A stretch of DNA of 64,000 nucleotides, from positions 13,632,515 through 13,696,514 of the forward strand of contig OX104131.1 of NCBI GenBank assembly GCA_944470555.2. The letters are read 5' to 3'. Within the stretch, counting starts at the first letter, position 1, and each line of letters begins with the position of its first letter. Below are positions 9,541-20,623 of the stretch, in pieces. The DNA is from Heterobilharzia americana (lineage: Eukaryota; Platyhelminthes; Trematoda; Strigeidida; Schistosomatidae). The notes below the pieces were generated by a model. The model had not been told where the DNA came from. It worked only from the letters and a program-made list of their open reading frames with translations, and made no database searches. The position numbers and the translations under genes were made by a program.

Positions 9541-12281
9541 GTACACTGTTTGAACAATAACAGAGTTGTTTTGGATTCTATTTAAGAAGATATCTGCTTT
9601 GTAAGGTAAATTTATACACACAAACAGTAAACTCTTTTCTCTTACTCATATTTTACCTTACTAAACTATTGGTTTGAACACGTGATCCATGTTTATTGAA
9701 TAATCTTTTCTTCAAAATATCATGGTAAGCAACAGCTGACAATACAAACTATCATGAAAAAGTTATTTTGAGCATCGAGAAGTGAGAATATTCTATTTAC
9801 ATTTATCGAGAAACTTTTTCACTACAGTATGAATAATAGTTGTGCGCCAACACCTAAGAATCGCCTAACGTGGTTATCACCACAGTCTTCAAATCTCAGT
9901 ACGAATCGTGGATTATCTAAAGTCAAATTACAGCATGACCAGTTTAATATCAAAGATCCTGTAAGGTAATTTTAGCAGACAGCTTTACAGTTTGGATTTT
10001 TCTATACTGGCCCTGTAATCATTTTATACTACTAAATAAATTGAAAATAGTTAAATGTCTTTCGCGACATATTCGCATAAGATTACCGACTACGGTGTGG
10101 AAATATAATTTCCTACGATATACAATTTTAATTGATCAATAGCTTGCAGAAAACACTAAGTGGAATGTGATCCGTGAAAAGATGGAAGTCAAAGTTTTAG
10201 GACATGAGAACTATTTCATATGGGTTACAGTTAGTCGGATGCAATAATAGTTGGTTTCGTGTTTTCCCAATCCTGACCATTGTCATACCTGGTCTTTCGA
10301 CTACCACACTGATGGTAACTATGACTTTTCATTTCGATTTATCTTTACACCTGATGGTTGTCAGTTTGTGTAATTTTGAGGAGAGGGATAGTGTAAGGTG
10401 GAGTGGTTTTGCACTAGGTCTAAAGATGGTACTTTTGTGTGCCAGCATTCACCAATGAAACGAAATTCACCATGAGCGCTGTTTTGTAGAACAAAAAAAA
10501 GACGTATTTACATAGGCTTATACCATATGTTGCATAATGAATTCGCAAGACTACTCGACTGCATTGGAACACACCTGGGACTGGTTGAGAAGCTAATCTA
10601 CTCAGTACTTCACCCATCCTTGGCTTATTAAGTTGTGTATGTGATAGGGAATAGTCAATACCAGCGAGTTTGATCATGTAGATTATCTAACTCAGTAGTA
10701 ATTATTTATCTACATATCACAATGTGGTTCTCCTTCATTATGATCATACTGTATCAAAATCATAAGTGTCATATACTGTGACATATAGTTTGTACGTAAC
10801 CAAACATATACGAATCATTAGCCTAAGACGTGAGGGAGGATTTTGGGACGTCAGCTAAGTCAGATATTCAGTACGCTGTTAGTAAAGCACTCGAAGAATT
10901 CGGTGACCTCCTGAACCTGAATTTTTTCTTCCTTTTGTCTCGCAACTTATCAATGAACATTTCCTTGTCTCCACAACTTGATTATGATTAAATAATAAAC
11001 ATCACGGTTGCTTGTATGAAACCTATTTTGTGAATTTTTTCGCTGTTTATGCAGTTAGTAGTTCGTATCTGTTTGTGAGACATTTGAGGATATACTTCCA
11101 AATGTGCTTTTAGGATCATGTTTTGTACAAATCTAAAAGTCTCTGGTTACGTATCGTTTACGTGGGTATCCTTTCGTTTCGCTATCTAGTACTGCGCGCA
11201 TTGTTTAGATTTTATAATGGTTTATTAGCTTTCAGGTAAAAAGAACCATTTACGAGGTTATCACTTCATTATGTCAAGGTTGGGTGGTGACATTCGGAGA
11301 TCAGTGGCGGGTGCTATTAGGAAACTTTTCTAATTATCACAGTTGAATTTCCTACCAGATGAAGGAGAGCACAAGTAGTACATGGTTGTAAGGAACTTAT
11401 GTGGTTAAAAGGATGTTCTACTGTATTTTGTTGTCAAAATCTGAGTAAATCACCTGCAAATGAAATATCCCTCGAATTAAAACAACGTTCCAAGATAGAC
11501 TGAAATCAGTAAGACAACCAGTGGGAACCTTGGACTACTGGATATATTTCGGTTCCCAGCAGGAGACCCTCTGCCAACGAATAATCACGTACAAATGGTT
11601 ATTGTTCCGTGAATCGTCATACATCATGACCAGAACGTCACAAGTTGGCCACTGAGTTCACAGTTTTGCTAACATTGTGAATCGGTGATGCACCGTAACC
11701 CCCACCTGGTGCTATCGACAAGTATTTGCCATTACATATGAATTAGGTTACCCGACAGGTCAAGGCTTCTCATCGAAAGTAAAGGAAATTAGTCTTGAAG
11801 CTTGCTGCTGGTGAGCATCGGGTGGGAACTCAACTGAAGGCGAATGGCAGTTGATTGAATTCAAGGTAATATTCACTCAGTCCATGACAAGCACCATCTT
11901 AAAATCGGTCAATCTTGACAAACTGCCAATGACAAGAACATCTTGAAGTTGGTTCATCTCACTAAAACTTCACAAGCATGTTTCATAGTCTAAAACTAAT
12001 CGTTTTATTTATAATAATAGGCTTATTAACTGAATGGGAACGCTTGATCCCGAATAACTTAAAAATGCTTATCAGGTAGCAGCAAAACAATTTCAAAAGG
12101 CGTCCTTATTTCATATAATTACCCTAGTTTTGACCATTATTCTGACAGCTTCATTTTATAAAACTGTTTCTTAGTAGTAACACTCCTAGCTGGTGCTCAT
12201 GAATAATAACTTCAGCCCGATATATGAGTTTTTTCACTGAATTTCTCATCAAAAACTCTATATTATCCCTATGGTATTCAG
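9541..12281. other. No recognisable gene
   Basis: 2.7 kb of AT-rich DNA. The best frames (84-85 codons around 10204-10677, on opposing strands) have no motif or family resemblance. It may contain introns of an unseen gene or ancient repeats. Confidence 0.5.
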
Positions 12282-12804
12282 CAGAAAACGTCGACGGAAA
12301 ATGAATAATTTTCAGATGAGTGACAGTGTAGGTAGATACAACCAGAGCAAATCAAATGATGTGTATTTGATGATTTATATCAGTGTGGGCAGTTTTACTG
12401 ACATGGTGTGCAGAAAGATTACCAAAGTCTTCACAAGAGGCTACATATTCCCAAAGTCTTTTTCCAACCAACAACTTTGCTTCAAGATTTCGAGAAAAAG
12501 CACAAACCGACGTGTAAGTATCAGTTTGGTTGAAGAGGTGGAAAATCAATAAACTTTAAATCTAGTAGGTCAGGAAATAGCCTAGGCCATTGTGGTATGT
12601 ATGAACCTTGTAATTTGTATACATTGTTGACGTTGTAAATACACCTTCTGTTTTATTGCTACTTTTTCTATTTACGGAGAAACTGAGCAATCACTAAGGG
12701 TGGAATCTGAAGGCTCTATCAAGTCACTGTAAAGACATACTCATTCGAATTCATTACTTTATGAAATAATTTGTACCTATCCTATGTTCCTCTACTAACA
12801 TTTA
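12282..12804 (+). repeat. Left arm of a 523-bp near-perfect inverted repeat
   Basis: This arm is the reverse complement of 13165-13687. Reading the arms base against base I found one difference (a in ctctatc, left, against g on the right) and no length change. The arm carries an open frame (12271-12552) that begins RKRRRKMNNFQMSD and is duplicated in the other arm only because of the repeat. No terminal CA/TG, tandem ends or known transposase motif were seen. I do not recognise the family. Confidence 0.93.
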
Positions 12805-13164
12805 ATCGTTTAATCACGTTTAATCGTGAAGCTTTCATCATCCTTCTAGGCGACGTCATCAGCACTAACTTCAGCATGAAGTGAGCCGTTGATATCTCTT
12901 CGTGGGTGATTTAGTAGCTTGCCTTGACGAAGTGGTCTGTGATTGATTGTTTCCTTTGATTGTTGTGTCATTGATTGTATAGACTTTCCTGTTGGCTGTT
13001 CCTCTGCTTCACCTCTGACCTTTCTGTCGTTTATCATTTTTCTCATTGATTGATAGATTGGGTCTATGTCTATACATCTATTGATTGCTGACTAACCTGA
13101 ATGCTAAACTTGACAACCCAGCTCAGATAACACAATACAACCAAGATCGTGGTCGACTGTCAGG
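12805..13164. other. Central spacer of the inverted repeat
   Basis: 360 bp between the arms. It begins with short repeats of tttaatc(g/a). It contains one open minus-strand frame of 66 codons (13046-12846), Lys/Arg/Gln-rich and ending HAEVSADDVA. It matches nothing else I noticed in the window. In an RNA copy of this locus it would be the loop of a long hairpin. Confidence 0.6.
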
Positions 13165-13687
13165 TAAATGTTAGTAGAGGAACATAGGATAGGTACAAAT
13201 TATTTCATAAAGTAATGAATTCGAATGAGTATGTCTTTACAGTGACTTGACAGAGCCTTCAGATTCCACCCTTAGTGATTGCTCAGTTTCTCCGTAAATA
13301 GAAAAAGTAGCAATAAAACAGAAGGTGTATTTACAACGTCAACAATGTATACAAATTACAAGGTTCATACATACCACAATGGCCTAGGCTATTTCCTGAC
13401 CTACTAGATTTAAAGTTTATTGATTTTCCACCTCTTCAACCAAACTGATACTTACACGTCGGTTTGTGCTTTTTCTCGAAATCTTGAAGCAAAGTTGTTG
13501 GTTGGAAAAAGACTTTGGGAATATGTAGCCTCTTGTGAAGACTTTGGTAATCTTTCTGCACACCATGTCAGTAAAACTGCCCACACTGATATAAATCATC
13601 AAATACACATCATTTGATTTGCTCTGGTTGTATCTACCTACACTGTCACTCATCTGAAAATTATTCATTTTCCGTCGACGTTTTCTG
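13165..13687 (-). repeat. Right arm of the 523-bp inverted repeat
   Basis: Partner of 12282-12804 in opposite orientation. Its outer end (cgttttctg) is followed by sequence not shared with the left flank, so the repeat stops abruptly at both outer ends. Confidence 0.93.
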
Positions 13688-13812
13688 TACACAGCTAACT
13701 TCGTGTGTTGCATAGGTGTTGATAGTTTAGTTGGGATCTCCTCGCTCAGTGGGCTGGCTTCACTATACACTTCAGTTTTCAGTTTACCTGAATTATTCCT
13801 GTCAGTGTAAAT
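13417..13812 (-). other. Open frame crossing the right arm edge, possible exon
   Basis: The minus-strand frame is open from just after a stop at about 13813 down to 13417. Its first ~40 codons lie outside the repeat arm and are Ser/Thr/Pro/Glu-rich (SEASPLSEEIPTKLSTP); the remainder lies in the arm (KRRRKMNNF). No ATG opens it, only a GTG at 13770, and no family is recognisable. It could be an exon of an unknown gene that the inverted duplication copied in part, or simply an open stretch of a repeat. Confidence 0.25.
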
Positions 13813-14655
13813 TCACAGCAAAAATGAAGTTTATTCTTTCTATCCTCTGTAACTGTAAATTTGTTGGTAAGTCTGCAGATGCTCTCCAATTCTTATGAAT
13901 TGAAAATAAGGCTTGATAATGTAATTGAAAAATTATTCATTTTATCTAATGGGTCAGTATACTAATGCTCTGATCAGTATGACTCTGGAGGATTTCAGGG
14001 ATGATAAGGTCAGCAATGGTCACGAACTTTCTAACTGATAAATGAAGTCAGGATACTTTTTATGTCTGATCACCAGAGGCTTTAAATCTCTGTATAAATA
14101 CATGCATATAAAAAAGCAGAGGGAGCGGCAATATGATCAACAATATTCGCGGTAGTAGGAGAAACATATGTGAATAACTGGAAACACCAGATTTTAGGAA
14201 GATTTAATCCTACCCTAGAGATGCGGCTGAGGTATATACATGACAAACTTACTGCTTTGAAAGCAGAACATATCTCTAGTTTGTCAACCGTGTAAAACAA
14301 AATCGCTTATACATCTTTCTATAGTTTTCGAAGTGAAGATTTTTAATACTCAACAGTTATTCACAAAAGCCTAATCGGATGTCCGCAAGAACAGATAAGA
14401 AGGGGATAAGTTGTTTTATTGTTAATAACTGTAACACATATAAGAAGGAATACAAAATTTTCAATAATGTTGCCATGAAAAGAAAACAGACATAGAAACT
14501 TTGCTTGGAAAATTTGACTAAGCGGTAATTACACTTCCATTCAAACCTAATAATGCGCTACGTGGCAGAATTTATTATCTGGAGCATCCTAAGACCTAAA
14601 CAAACAATATAATTTATTCTACATAGCATCAGTCAGTAACGTTGCCCAGTTAACT
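13688..14655. other. No recognisable gene
   Basis: AT-rich. A 72-codon minus frame (14300-14082) shows no motif. No element boundary seen before the RTE leader near 14660. Confidence 0.5.
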
Positions 14656-14829
14656 AGTTCATTAGTTACTAGCCGGTCCTAAACCCGGATAAAGAGGGAA
14701 GGTTGAACATAGGGCTAGCAATCCTAGCCGGTAAAGCCAACTTAACCGCTAAAGAAACTTCAAAGCACAAACAAAATATAAAAATGAAAACAAACATATT
14801 CCTCGCTGGAATCGGAGAGACGAAATGAT

Positions 14830-15590
14830 GCCTGTTGGCGAAAGCCTTCGGGAAGCCAATTGGCTGATGTGTCTTCTCTTGATGAATGGGTAGGGAGACG
14901 GAATGTTCGCACCATGTTTGAACCTAGAAAGGCTGCCCAAATTGCAAAAGAGATGAGAAGGTATGGCGTAGAAGTGCTCGGAATCTGTGAAAGCAGATGG
15001 AATGGAAGTGAACTCTCCAAACTGTCGACTGGCGAATCAATAATCTACTCCAGTCACCCAGAAGATAACCACGAACACACTAAGTTTGTAGTGGCTATCA
15101 TGATGTCCTCAACAGCATCGATTGCTCTCATGCAGTGGGAAACAGTCTCCGCGATCATGACAGCAAGGTTCAAATCAAAATGAAGTAAAGTCACAAGCAT
15201 ACAATGCTACGCTATGCACCTAAAAATAATGCCGATGAAAAGAAGAAAGAGGACTTCTAAAGACAACTCCAACCAATGCTGGACAAGACTCCAGTTGGAG
15301 ACGGTGACATTAAAGTTCATTCCAATCAGTGACTTGAATGCCAAACTGTGAGTGGACGACACAGATAGAGAACTGATCATGTGTCAGGAAGCACTTAGTG
15401 AAATGAACGAGAACGGAGAATTGTTTGCAGACTTCTGCGCATTCAACGATTTAGTGATTGGAGGCACTGTGTTCAAGCACAAGGATATCCACAGAGCAAG
15501 AGACGTGGATTTCACCAGAAGGACACACTACAAGTCAGATCGACTTCCTTTCAATCTGAAAAAAGTGGAGACGCCGCCTACTTAACACAA
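14830..15590 (+). pseudogene. RTE endonuclease domain, frameshifted
   Basis: Open from about 14860 as NVRTMFEPRKAAQIAKEM, then the catalytic-Glu block LGICESRW (E within ICESRW). After breaks near 15180 it resumes with SDLNAK near 15328, the counterpart of GDFNAK, with G and F changed but D and N kept. It then reads NENGELFADFCAFNDLVIGG and HKDIHRARDVDF (15352-15585). These blocks identify an APE-like nuclease, which nicks target DNA to prime reverse transcription. Several frameshifts and stops make it inactive. Confidence 0.85.
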
Positions 15591-16275
15591 GATCAAGAAG
15601 GGGGTAGATGTAGGTTCAGACCACTATCTAGTTCAAGGAACATTCAAAATAAAGTTAAAGGCCTTCACAGAAGTTGGTGACGGGTCACAGTTCAAGTCCA
15701 ACACCCAGAACACAAACTGAAGGACAGCATTAAAGAGGACATCTTCACGTCACTCAGTCATCAGAACAAAATGGAAGACATTGAGCAACATCCCTGAGTG
15801 GAAGAACACTGGAACTCTTTGAAAACTATATGGAAAGAAACCTGCATAACCGTATTACGAAGGAAGAAGAAAGAAGACAAGGAATGGATTTCGACGGACA
15901 CATGGAAGCTGATAGAGGGGTGAGAGGAAGATGGTGAAGCAAAAGATGAACCAGTGCAGTGCAAGGATGAATAAGGAAAGCAGGAACTGAACACAACGTA
16001 TAAAACATTGGGTAAAGAAGTGAAAAAGAGTGCGCGCAAAGACAAAAGACACTTCCACAACACATTAGCAAGTGAAACAGAACAGGCTGCAAGTAAGAGG
16101 AGAGACCTGACAACACTATATCAAATAACCAGGTTACTATCTAGGAAGAGGTCAACACGATTGAAATCAATGAAAGATAGTGAAGGGAACTTAGTTACGA
16201 AAGGGGATGCACGAAGGAAACGATGGGCTGACCACTTCAGAAAACTCTTGAATCGACCACCACCATCGACCGTCC
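15591..16275 (+). pseudogene. RTE linker region between endonuclease and RT
   Basis: The best open part is 16008-16289, reading KKSARKDKRHFHNTLASETE, then NLVTKGDARRKRWADHFRKLL just before the RT. This is the conserved linker of RTE proteins. The stretch is repeated in reverse at 26850-27635; over 15761-16116 and 27056-27411 the two copies give identical translations in three frames, so the DNA there is essentially identical. Confidence 0.85.
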
Positions 16276-16289
16276 AGAAATACCAGTGA

Positions 16290-17080
16290 ACACGAGCCCT
16301 CCGAAAAAACCCAAAGTTCTGAACGTCATCAAGTTGATGAAATTCGGGAAAGCAGCAGGACCAGATGGAATTCCGCCAGAAGCACTGAAAACAGTCACAG
16401 AGACAACAGCGGACGTGCTCACACCACTACTGCAGAAGGTTTGGAAAGAACGATGATTTATGTCCAATGTAGCACAAACTCGAAGATCTACAGGCGAACA
16501 CTAGCAAGTTGATAGAAGAGGCGAGGCAGCGAAAACAGGACTTCAGGTGAATATAGAGAATACAGAGGTGATGAAGATACCCAACCAACAACAGCATGAA
16601 CAACAAGCACCAATCACCATGAACGGGAGAAACCTGAAGGAAGTAGTCTCTCTCATGTACCTTGGCAGCATCGTTTTAACTACAGTCGGTGGCAGAGACG
16701 AGGATGTCAAAGCTAGGCAGGATCGGAAAAGCAAGACAGGCTTTCACTCTCACTGTGGAGATTTTCTGCACTCAGCACAAAGAACAAGATCCGGATTTTC
16801 AACACACATCTCAGTCAAGTCAGTACTTCTATATGGTTCGGAAACCTGGTGGGTTACGAAAAGCATTTCCAACAAACTACAGGCATATATCATCAGCGTC
16901 TGCTGCCTACGCCAACTCGAAACTGAAGATCAGATGGCCAGAATTACAAGAATAAGTAACAAGGAAGTCTGGCTAGCTAGCCGGCAACAAACCAACTATG
17001 AACCTACCACGCAAAAAAATTGCACAAGAAAGTGGCGATGGATTGGGCATACAATGAGAAGACCGATTTGAGACATCACG
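16290..17080 (+). pseudogene. RTE reverse transcriptase lacking its core
   Basis: The first RT block is present (FGKAAGPDGIPPEALK, near 16340-16390). After VWKER at about 16453 the sequence goes straight to DDLC, the tail of the catalytic box, so roughly 500 bp of RT is missing. The thumb follows (GLQVN, then MNGRNLKEVVSLMYLGSIV at 16620-16680, then IGKARQAF, SVLLYGSETW near 16820-16850). The C-terminal region reads TRISNKEVWLAS and GHTMRRPI to about 17071, across frameshifts. The copy cannot encode an active enzyme. Confidence 0.88.
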
Positions 17081-17427
17081 CACCAGGCCAGGTTGTCGAG
17101 TGGAATCCACAGGAGAGACGACAAGTTGGGTGTCCGAGTCGAAGGTGACATGGAGGAGATCGTGCGTGAAAGAAATGGAAGCTTGTGGGTAGTGATGCAG
17201 CAAGGTTTAAAATGATGCAGAGAAGAGAGTAGAATGGCCACTTGCTACTGAAACTCTTGTTCCAATAAGAACCCAAGGGACAAATAAACATATAACCCTA
17301 ATTGCATCTTCGTGCCAGGAAGGTGCACTACAGAACTAAGAAAGTCATTTATTGGACCTCGTTTAATAACCTTGATTTGATTGTGAACAACAAGAGGCAT
17401 CATCCAGTAAATGCAACTGTTTCAGTG

Positions 17428-17431
17428 TGCT
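17428..17431 (+). repeat. Target-site duplication, left copy (tgct)
   Basis: The four bases before the 5' LTR of element B are tgct, and the same four follow its 3' LTR at 22178-22181. A 4-bp duplication suits this integrase clade. Confidence 0.85.
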
Positions 17432-17681
17432 TGTAGCATTTTATTTCACTGTATTGTGTTGATGTATGTAACAACTCATTGAACACTTTTTGTTTAGTTG
17501 TACTGGAAAAGACTTTTTGCTCGCTCTTTGACCAATACAACATTGTGATATATACATCGCGTTAACTCCTGATATTTACGCTGTCTGACGCAGGTGGGTC
17601 AGCAGTGTTGGGAATTATAAATAGGCGATAGTGAACCTGGACAAGTATATAAAATTTGGAGTCAGATTTCAGAGCTCGACA
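17432..17681 (+). repeat. 5' LTR of element B
   Basis: 250 bp, starts TGTAGCATTT and ends GAGCTCGACA, the usual TG...CA ends. It contains tataaatagg at about 17617-17626, a good candidate for the TATA box driving the element transcript. Confidence 0.95.
17617..17626 (+). promoter_or_regulatory. TATA-like box in the 5' LTR
   Basis: tataaatagg in the second half of the LTR, conserved in the 3' LTR copy (ttataaataggcgatag). A second AT-rich motif, tatataaaa, lies about 20 bp downstream. Position and conservation suggest a promoter; not proven. Confidence 0.5.
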
Positions 17682-17683
17682 AA

Positions 17684-17704
17684 CTGATGAGCCCGACGCG
17701 ATTA
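17684..17704 (+). other. Primer binding site, tRNA-Trp type
   Basis: tgatgagcccgacgcgatta lies 3 bp after the 5' LTR. It is complementary to the tRNA-Trp 3' end with a few changes, and aligns directly with the primer site of element A, sharing gagcccgacg. Confidence 0.8.
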
Positions 17705-17867
17705 AACTCTGTTGAATACTGCAACCAGTCATTAGATTGTGTACAATACGGATATACATATATACTGAGAATTTCTCTGGCTACTTTGTGGTAGGCATTG
17801 ACATACTTGTTTATCGTATTTTTCCTGCTCTTGTTCTTAAATATTTGTTTTTGCTGTACCGGTACTG

Positions 17868-18683
17868 ATGTCCTTAAACTCTCATAATCAAGACTTTTCG
17901 AATTTAGGGTCCGTGGGTGCCATTAATCTTCCTATGCCTTGTTTTAAGTTTAATGACCCTCAATTGTGGTTTGTCCGTCTAGAACATTTCTTCATGGCCA
18001 ATCATATAACTTCACAAAACACAAAGTTCGGACACACAAGCTCTGTTTTGCCAGAAGAAGTGGCTGAACAAGTGAGGGAGACACTACTAAAGCCCCACCC
18101 AGACACACCTTATGATGTTTTGAAGCAGGAGGTGCTGAAAGCTACTTCGTTATCTGACCAGAAGGCTATCGATCAACTACTAAGTAGCATATGCCTCGGT
18201 GACAGAACACCTTCACAACTTAAGCGACATATGCAAAGTCTGCTGAAAGATTGAAACGTAGACAACCGTTTATTCTACCAGCTCTGGCTGCGGAGACTTC
18301 CTTCATGCATTCAGCAGATATTAGCTGTCGGAGATGGGGACACTGACATTGGCAGGCTGTCTGACATCGCTGACCGTATGTACGAAAGGATGCCTAAACC
18401 GGTTGAAAGTATTGCTGAGCCAACGCAAAACGACCGAGTGGCTGCTTTAGAGAGGAAGATAGACATACTTACAGGACAACTGACGGCTTTGCAGTTAAAC
18501 CGACGGTCACCGAAGTTCTGTAGAAGCAGATCCCGTAGTCGTGATAGGACCACGAGTAGAATTGCGTCTAAAGGTAGCACGTGTTGGTATCACAAGAAGT
18601 TTGGCAGTAAAGCACGTCGTTGTTTGTTACCATGCGATTTTAAAACCTTTTCATCGGGAAACGGAAAGGCCGGCGATCAGTGA
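17868..18683 (+). pseudogene. gag: Gag of element B with one premature stop
   Basis: Starts at ATG 17868 and reads 128 codons (CFKFNDPQLWFVRLEHFF, VLKQEVLKATSLSDQKAIDQ) to a TGA at 18252-18254. The same frame then continues without shift (NVDNRLFYQLWLRRLP) to 18683, so the full frame is 271 codons, close to the 279 of element A. An Arg/Ser-rich stretch precedes a CHCC finger at codons 239, 242, 252 and 256 (CWYHKKFGSKARRCLLPC). The single in-frame stop is the only visible lesion in gag. Confidence 0.92.
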
Positions 18684-18727
18684 TGACTGCTGTCGCCAGC
18701 GTACAACAACACAGCCGTTTGTTTTGA

Positions 18728-20623
18728 GTGACGGATAGGAAGACTGGAGCTCAGTTTCTGGTTGACACTGGAGTGGAAGTGAGCGTGATCCCACCCACGC
18801 CTTCCGAAAAACGCCATCCCAACCCAACCTTGGTACTACAAGCGGCAAGTAGGTCTGCTATTACTACATATGGGACCAGAATTTTGATCCTAGACATTGG
18901 CTTTCATACACCATTCCAGTGGGAATTCGTCATAGCTGACATATTGTCGCCTATCATTGGCATGGATTTCCTTCAACACTACGAACTATTGGTCGACTCT
19001 ACTCGCCATGAACTAGTCAGCTGTAATGGTGAATTTTCTATCACCGGTATCGCTACGGAGACAAAAACAGTGAACTTAGTCGTAGCTCCAATAAACAACA
19101 CTTGCGAGTACGATATCCTTCTGCCAGAATTTCCCGAGCTCACTCAAACGGATTACACGAAGTCCTCCAAGATTGACCTCATGCGAGCTTACTACCACAT
19201 TCCTGTGGAACCCAATGATCTTCCTAAGACGGCCATCACTACGCCCTTCGGACTATTCGAATTTATTCGTATGCCGTTTGGTTTGACAAATGCTGCTCAA
19301 ACATTCCAAAGATTTATAGATCAGGTACTCCATGGCTTACCTTTCGTCAGTGCATACATAGATGACTTAATAGTAGCTAGCGCATCTGAAACAGAGCACC
19401 TGCAACATCTGAGGACGCTTTTCGAACGACTGCGTGAATATGGCATTACAATCAATCCGCAGAAATGCGAATTTGGCAAGGAATCCCTACAGTTTTTGGG
19501 TCACATTGTTAATGCCAACGGTGTTAAACCGGTTCCGCAAGAAGTAGATGCAATTCGAGAATATCCTGTTCCAGACTCGTTTCGAAAGCTGCGAAGATTT
19601 CTGGGGTTAATAAACTTCTATCGACGTTTCATACCTAAATGTGCTGAAGTAGCCCAACCGCTGACAGATTTATTGCAAGGACGAGCCAAAGTGTTTCACA
19701 TGACCCAAGCGGCCCATGATGCTTTTGACAAACTGAAGCTGGCTCTAAGTTCTGAAACTCTTCTCTCTCGTCGTGATTCAGAAGCACCACTAGCCATCAT
19801 GACAGACGCTTCAAATGTTGCGGTAGGCGCAGTACTACAACAGTTTGTTCACGGTCAGTGGGAACCATTATCTTTCTTCTCGAAACGACTTAATGCTTCT
19901 CAATCGCGATACAGTACATTCGGCAGAGAGCTACTGGCGATTTACTTGGCTATCAAGCACTTCAGATATATGCTCGAAGGGTACTCATTTATAGTATTCA
20001 CCGACCATAAGCCACTCACAAAAGCAATTGATGCAAAGCATGACAACTACTCGCCCCGAGAAATTCGACATTTAGAATTTATTTCACAATTCACTTCAGA
20101 TATAAGGTATATCAAAGGCAGCAAAAATGAGGCAGCTGATGCTTTGTCTCGTATGTACGTAAACGTCTTAGAACGTGACCGTATTGACCTAGCAGAAATG
20201 GCAAAGTTGCAGGCCACGGATGAGGACTTGAAACATTTGAAAAACAATGTGAACACCTCATTACGTCTTGAAGAAGTGACACTTGATGACTCTGTATCCA
20301 TCACCTGTGATGTATCCAAGGGTAAACCGCGCCCGTTTGTGCCGTTATCAATGAGACGATTAGTCTTCTCTAAGATGCATGGCATTTCACATCCTGGTAT
20401 TCGAGCTACGGTGAAGTTAATTACTGACCGATACGTCTGGCCAAAGATGAATCGAGATCTTCGACAGTGGTCCAGAGCTTGTTTAGCGTGCCAGCGATCG
20501 AAAGTGCAAAGACATATTCTTTCACCTACGGGAAGATTTCCCCACCGGATGGCAGATTTGACCATATACACGTTGACATCGTTGGACCACTACCTCCGTC
20601 AAATGGTTTTAGCTACATTTTAA
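18728..20623 (+). pseudogene. pol: Pol of element B: protease, RT, RNase H, integrase N-terminus
   Basis: A 631-codon open frame; its formal start is GTG, because Pol is normally made by frameshift from Gag. Protease: FLVDTG, D13. RT: KIDLMRAYYHIPV (motif A), FGLTNAAQTFQRF, and catalytic YIDD at residues 210-213. RNase H: MTDASNVAVGAV (D360) and FTDHKPL. Integrase zinc finger: H551, H555, C585, C588. Between the protease and motif A (junction near 19165) the RT fingers are missing: TKSS runs directly into KIDL, whereas element A has over 70 residues of linker and fingers there. The deletion keeps the frame open. Near 20540 the frame is lost and the integrase core continues one frame over. Confidence 0.93.

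Larger units (their letters stand above)
14656..17300 (+). mobile_element. RTE-type non-LTR retrotransposon, internally deleted
   Basis: A 2.6-kb plus-strand copy with parts in normal order: a leader with the motif gtcctaaacccgg (about 14675), an APE-type endonuclease (14830-15590), a linker (15590-16270), the beginning of the RT (16290-16450), and the RT thumb and C-terminal domain (16470-17080). A short tail ends in aaataaaca near 17290. The RT core, including motif A and the start of the catalytic box, is absent, so the element is dead. Related pieces lie at 2490-3120, 26832-27635 and 34690-35038. LTR element B begins only 130 bp downstream. Confidence 0.9.

Noticed and set aside
10204..10677. 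Frames of 84-85 codons on both strands
   Set aside because: No motif, overlapping opposite frames, AT-rich composition; most likely chance.
15761..16116. Three hydrophobic minus-strand frames (also found at 27056-27411)
   Set aside because: Antisense shadows of the RTE linker; repeated only because the element is repeated.
17684..17704. ctgatgagcccg looks like the start of a hammerhead core
   Set aside because: No GAAA box or pairing stem follows; the position and sequence fit the tRNA-Trp primer site of LTR element B.
20047..20571. 174-codon minus frame within element B
   Set aside because: Antisense to pol, which carries all the recognisable motifs.
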